Origin: Pholis gunnellus
Lineage: Eukaryota; Chordata; Actinopteri; Perciformes; Pholidae
Direction of reading: 5' to 3'
Assembly (NCBI GenBank): GCA_910591455.2
Contig: OU342808.1
Coordinates: 26,254,122-26,318,121 of the forward strand
DNA length: 64,000 nucleotides
Each line of letters starts with the position of its first letter. Position 1 is the first letter of the stretch. This document shows, in pieces, positions 60,339-64,000 of this stretch. The position numbers and the translations under genes were made by a program. Below the pieces are notes generated by a model. The model was not told the DNA's origin. It did no database searches and saw nothing but the letters and a program-made list of their open reading frames with translations.

Positions 60339-63300
60339 TCTATATAGATTACAGTTCATTTCTTCATCTTGTTCGATGCCATCGGTGTGTGAGTGTGCAT
60401 GTGATGAGCAGACGGCTCCCTGTAAACTAGTCTCTGCCACCAATGTATGAACGGGTGAAGGCTGGCCTGTGTTGTAAAGCACCAAATAAATGCAATCCGT
60501 TCACTATTTTACAAACATGATGATGTTTCCTCGCCCATAAACCACTGCAGCATCATGAAAGAAGAGGGACGCAGACGTCAGAAGTGCGTTGCGGTTAGAA
60601 TCAGTCGGCTAACGGTGACGCTGAGAAACAGCCGGACAAAGATTTGAACGTACAGACGAAGAATGTGCATCACGGACACTTTCTTATTTTCTCTGAGGGA
60701 AAAAAGCTGACAGACATTAAGTCAAGCCCAATACCATCAACAAAAACATATATAAGCTGCAACACACAAGGTTAAGAAGCTGCTGTACTTTGATAACGTG
60801 CACTCTGTACTGCCAGGATTCAGCAGTTTGACAGCTCTCAAAAGTAGCGCTTCTATTGTTGAGGAAGCGTCTGCAGCCGCCGTGTTCTGAACCGACACGG
60901 AGGCCTCTGGGCACGGAGCTTTTCAGACAGCTGACAGAGAAACTACCGATATGCAAAAAGAAGCTGAAAAAGCTACAGTTTTCACCCTTTTGTGTGCTCC
61001 AGATTCAAGCTGCTACAAACATCGTGTTTTCCTGTCGGCCACAGCTGTGTGCAAAGCGCTTTGGACGTTTAGCTTAATGCATTTATTTATAGCCAGAATG
61101 CCTTCCAAAATAAACCCGTGTGATGGTTACTTCTGCTCTCAGAAAGTCTTCTTTCACAGTCCTCATGTGATCTCCGTGAAACTCGTCTTTCTGCAGACCC
61201 CGGAGGATTGCAGGAATGCAGATGGATGGTTTGCCTGCATGCCAGCTGAATGTTTGGTCAGGAGGGTTCTGTGTGGGCAGGCTGCAGAACTGGACTTCTG
61301 TCTCCCACTCAGAGGCTTCCAGGAAGTCCATTTAGCAGTTTCTCTGTGTCACTGTCGATAAAATAAGTTATTGAAATAAATTGGGGTTTTATCTGGAATA
61401 GCTCGTCCTTTTGAAGTTCGCATATTCGACGTACTTCCGTGTTTGAGGGCTCACTGCAGATGTAGAGTTGACTTTTACAGAATGACAAATCGTGACCGCG
61501 GCACACACACACACATTACCTCGTTCAGCTTTCACTCACATTTTGAAACATTGAACTTTTTCGTGACTCTTTGCATTTTACAAAAACTCTCCCTCAGCCT
61601 CAGTTTGAAGAGCACATAAATGCCACTTATCGCCTGCGTGATTAGAATCTAAATTGATTTTAGCAGGTTCTTCAGGCCGTGAATGCTGCACTTGATGACA
61701 GACTGAAAGGTTTTTTTCAATTAACAACAATTAACATCCTTCTGACTGACTCCTTTTTTTGTCAAAATGCACGTCGGGCATGACTCAGCCTTTTGTTCAA
61801 CCTTCCCCTCTAAAACAAGAGCGTATATAGCGAGTATCATTTAGCGAGACTGATGTATAAAGTGCACTTCTCTGCTCTGTGGACGGAGAGTCTTAAGTCT
61901 TAAAATCACTCATGTGACTAATTAAGACAGCGTGGGCCTGTGCTGGCTGTGTCTGATTGACATTTTAGATTGATTGTGCTGCAGCTTTGTAGCACCCATT
62001 ACAGTGAAACAACTTACGGACATTTAGACTTTTTCCTCATAGTTGAAAAGGCGCTGGAGTAATAATCATTAACGTGTCATTAACAACGGTTCTGTTCCAT
62101 TTAAGTGTCCTGGTGAGATGTAACAGGGTGACAGTGAGACAGCGTGCACCAATGGGATTCAGCCATCGTTATCATTTCCACCGGTTGCATCTTTTCTCCT
62201 TTAACATCACAAAACGTCTTGAAAATGTTAATTTTCCTGCATGTTTTTTTCAGCGTTCTCTCCACCTGTTCTCCCCGCAGACAAAATGGGAATTACAGAA
62301 AAAGCTCAAAATACTAAAACTCCTCAGAGTGTGTGAAGCTTTACTGAGTCGACCTATCGACTCCCTGAGTTCAAAGGAGTCATGCTTGTCCACTACAGGT
62401 CAGGCATCTATTCCAAAACCTGAGGATTAACATAAGACATTTATGTTTTATTCATATTCTGCTCAACTTCTTGTTTCAGTGAAATTCTGCCTCCGCCTTC
62501 GAAAGTTGAACTCAACCAGGCAGATGATTCTGACCTCTTGAGCTGCTTTAACTCTGCTGCAAACTGGAGTTTACGTTTTTCGGGGGGTTTTTTCCAGACA
62601 CACTGGCTCCTGGCAGCCCAGTCTGGTGCTAATAAAGACCATTTGTCACTTTGCAGCTTCACTTAAAATGCAAACTTTCTTGTGATGTACTTGTTTGGAT
62701 TGGAAATGGCTCTGCGACCACGAAACCGCCTCCAATTTTCCTCTTCAAAAAAAACCCCCACAAAGGATGCAAATGTGAATTCTTCAGCAAAGCGGCAAAG
62801 TTTCTTTTTGAAAAGTAAGATCTGTGTCTGTATTTATGGAGAATCAATGTGGATTTCAGCAAAAACAGGATACATATTGTTTTGTCGATGGCTTTTTGGA
62901 ATAGAAAACAACATCATTTCACTGTCCAGTCTGACTGATATATAACTTCAGCAATTACTTTTGGAATTTTGTTTCACACACTGACCAAGAAAAGCACATC
63001 ACATTGTTGTTTACTACACATCAGGACAAAAGGACCTTGTAACTTTTTCCATTGGGTCGATTCTCTAGTTTGTCAGAACTCCATAGTTCTTTTTTTGTGC
63101 TTCAGGCTGATGGAGGTCGATAAAAGACAACAGTGCGGTGCAGGAATGAGTCCTAAAACCTGGAAATGAGTCAACATCCTTTAACCTCCGGTTCCCTCGT
63201 CTCAAAATCAATGTTTTTTTTGGTTCAAAGAAGCTTGTTTTTAAACACAAACCTGAAGAAATTTGACCTTTAAGAGGCGTCCTCAGAGACCTTCAGAGAC

Positions 63301-64000
63301 CTCCGCTCCATTGACGTAGAGAACGTTGTGTCTTTGCCTCCTGTCCATCAGCTCCTTCATGATTGAGTCACTAATCGGAGCTGGAGGTGATGCAGGACCA
63401 CGTTTCCTCAGAGGTCAATCTCCTCAGGTCTGTGCTGAAGTGGAATGAGCTTCATGGTGTTCTGCTCTGCCTCCCACAGCTAAACGTAAAAGTCAATTCT
63501 TTGCCTTTACTGAAAGTGCTTCCTTTTAAATAAGACCATCAGCTGTTAATACAAACAAACTGTTGTTGTGGCATTTAAGCATCCAGCAGACACAAAGCAA
63601 CATCAGCAAGTCATGTCAACACCCGAGGAACATATCTGGCTCTTTTGCTGCTAAATGTTTCGCTACGTTCGCTAGCTGTGGGTCTGCAGCTCGGTGCTGG
63701 ACCGGTAGGAGTATATATATATATAGTATATGTTTCCTCGTAATTAACTTGATTGTGGCGGCCCGTCGTCGTCTATTTTGTCCTGCCACAGTTTCATAAT
63801 GAACCTAATGAACATTTAAAATGTACAAAACATTCTTACAGGGGAGGCGTGCCCCTAAACAAATGAAATGTGTTGATGAGAGCTGTGAGAGTCAATCCAG
63901 AACAGCAAAGTTGTGTTCTGGAAAAAAATAAAAAGAGCTGAAAGACACTTCCATCGCTTTGTAGAAACAGAAGAGAGATGCAGACTCAGCTGATAGTTCC
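60339..64000. other. Right edge, no gene seen
   Basis: Unique AT-rich sequence with a short CA run (61502-61514) and a TA repeat (63711-63727). Several frames of 60-136 codons occur but carry no recognisable domain. Confidence 0.55.

Noticed and set aside
1..64000. CRISPR arrays, operons, phage or integrative elements
   Set aside because: The tandem arrays have no spacer structure, and all gene, splice and repeat evidence points to vertebrate nuclear DNA.

Overview
The window is vertebrate nuclear DNA and almost certainly comes from a teleost fish, probably a percomorph. The evidence is low gene density, exons with GT/AG borders, many CA/TA/CAG microsatellites, two tRNA-derived SINE types, and several dispersed repeats I recognise from percomorph genomes (a 'GGTGGAAGAAGTA...CCACCACTG' hAT-like MITE, a Tc1-like MITE end, and the 'CTAACATGCTC...AATCCATC' family). 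These repeat assignments come from memory and were not searched.

Only one gene is supported: the 5' part of a procollagen N-proteinase of the ADAMTS2/3/14 group, best matched to ADAMTS3, on the minus strand. Four coding exons join in frame. Exon 1 (36027-35968) carries the start codon and signal peptide. Exon 2 (35575-35554) is a 22-nt microexon. Exon 3 (30803-30349) and exon 4 (9913-9757) carry most of the M12B-type prodomain. Together they encode residues 1-231 of a protein that is about 1,200 residues long in the family. The zinc metalloproteinase, disintegrin-like, thrombospondin type 1, spacer and C-terminal parts lie left of position 1.

Layout: 1-9756 is part of intron 4, 9914-30348 is intron 3, 30804-35553 is intron 2, and 35576-35967 is intron 1. 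From 36028 to about 36660 is the 5' UTR/promoter side, with a perfect CRE palindrome at 36475-36482. From 36665 to 64000 there is no coding region I can support; it holds decayed transposons, simple repeats and unique sequence. I found no bacterial, phage, CRISPR or operon-like content.

The most interesting points concern how this one gene is processed. The 22-nt microexon sits directly behind a long CT tract, and skipping it would cause an almost immediate stop codon. A 187-bp inverted repeat pair (about 97% identical, gapless) sits in introns 4 and 3 on either side of exon 4, so it could form long intronic double-stranded RNA. The rest is mostly repeat biology. I do not see a new multi-gene system here.
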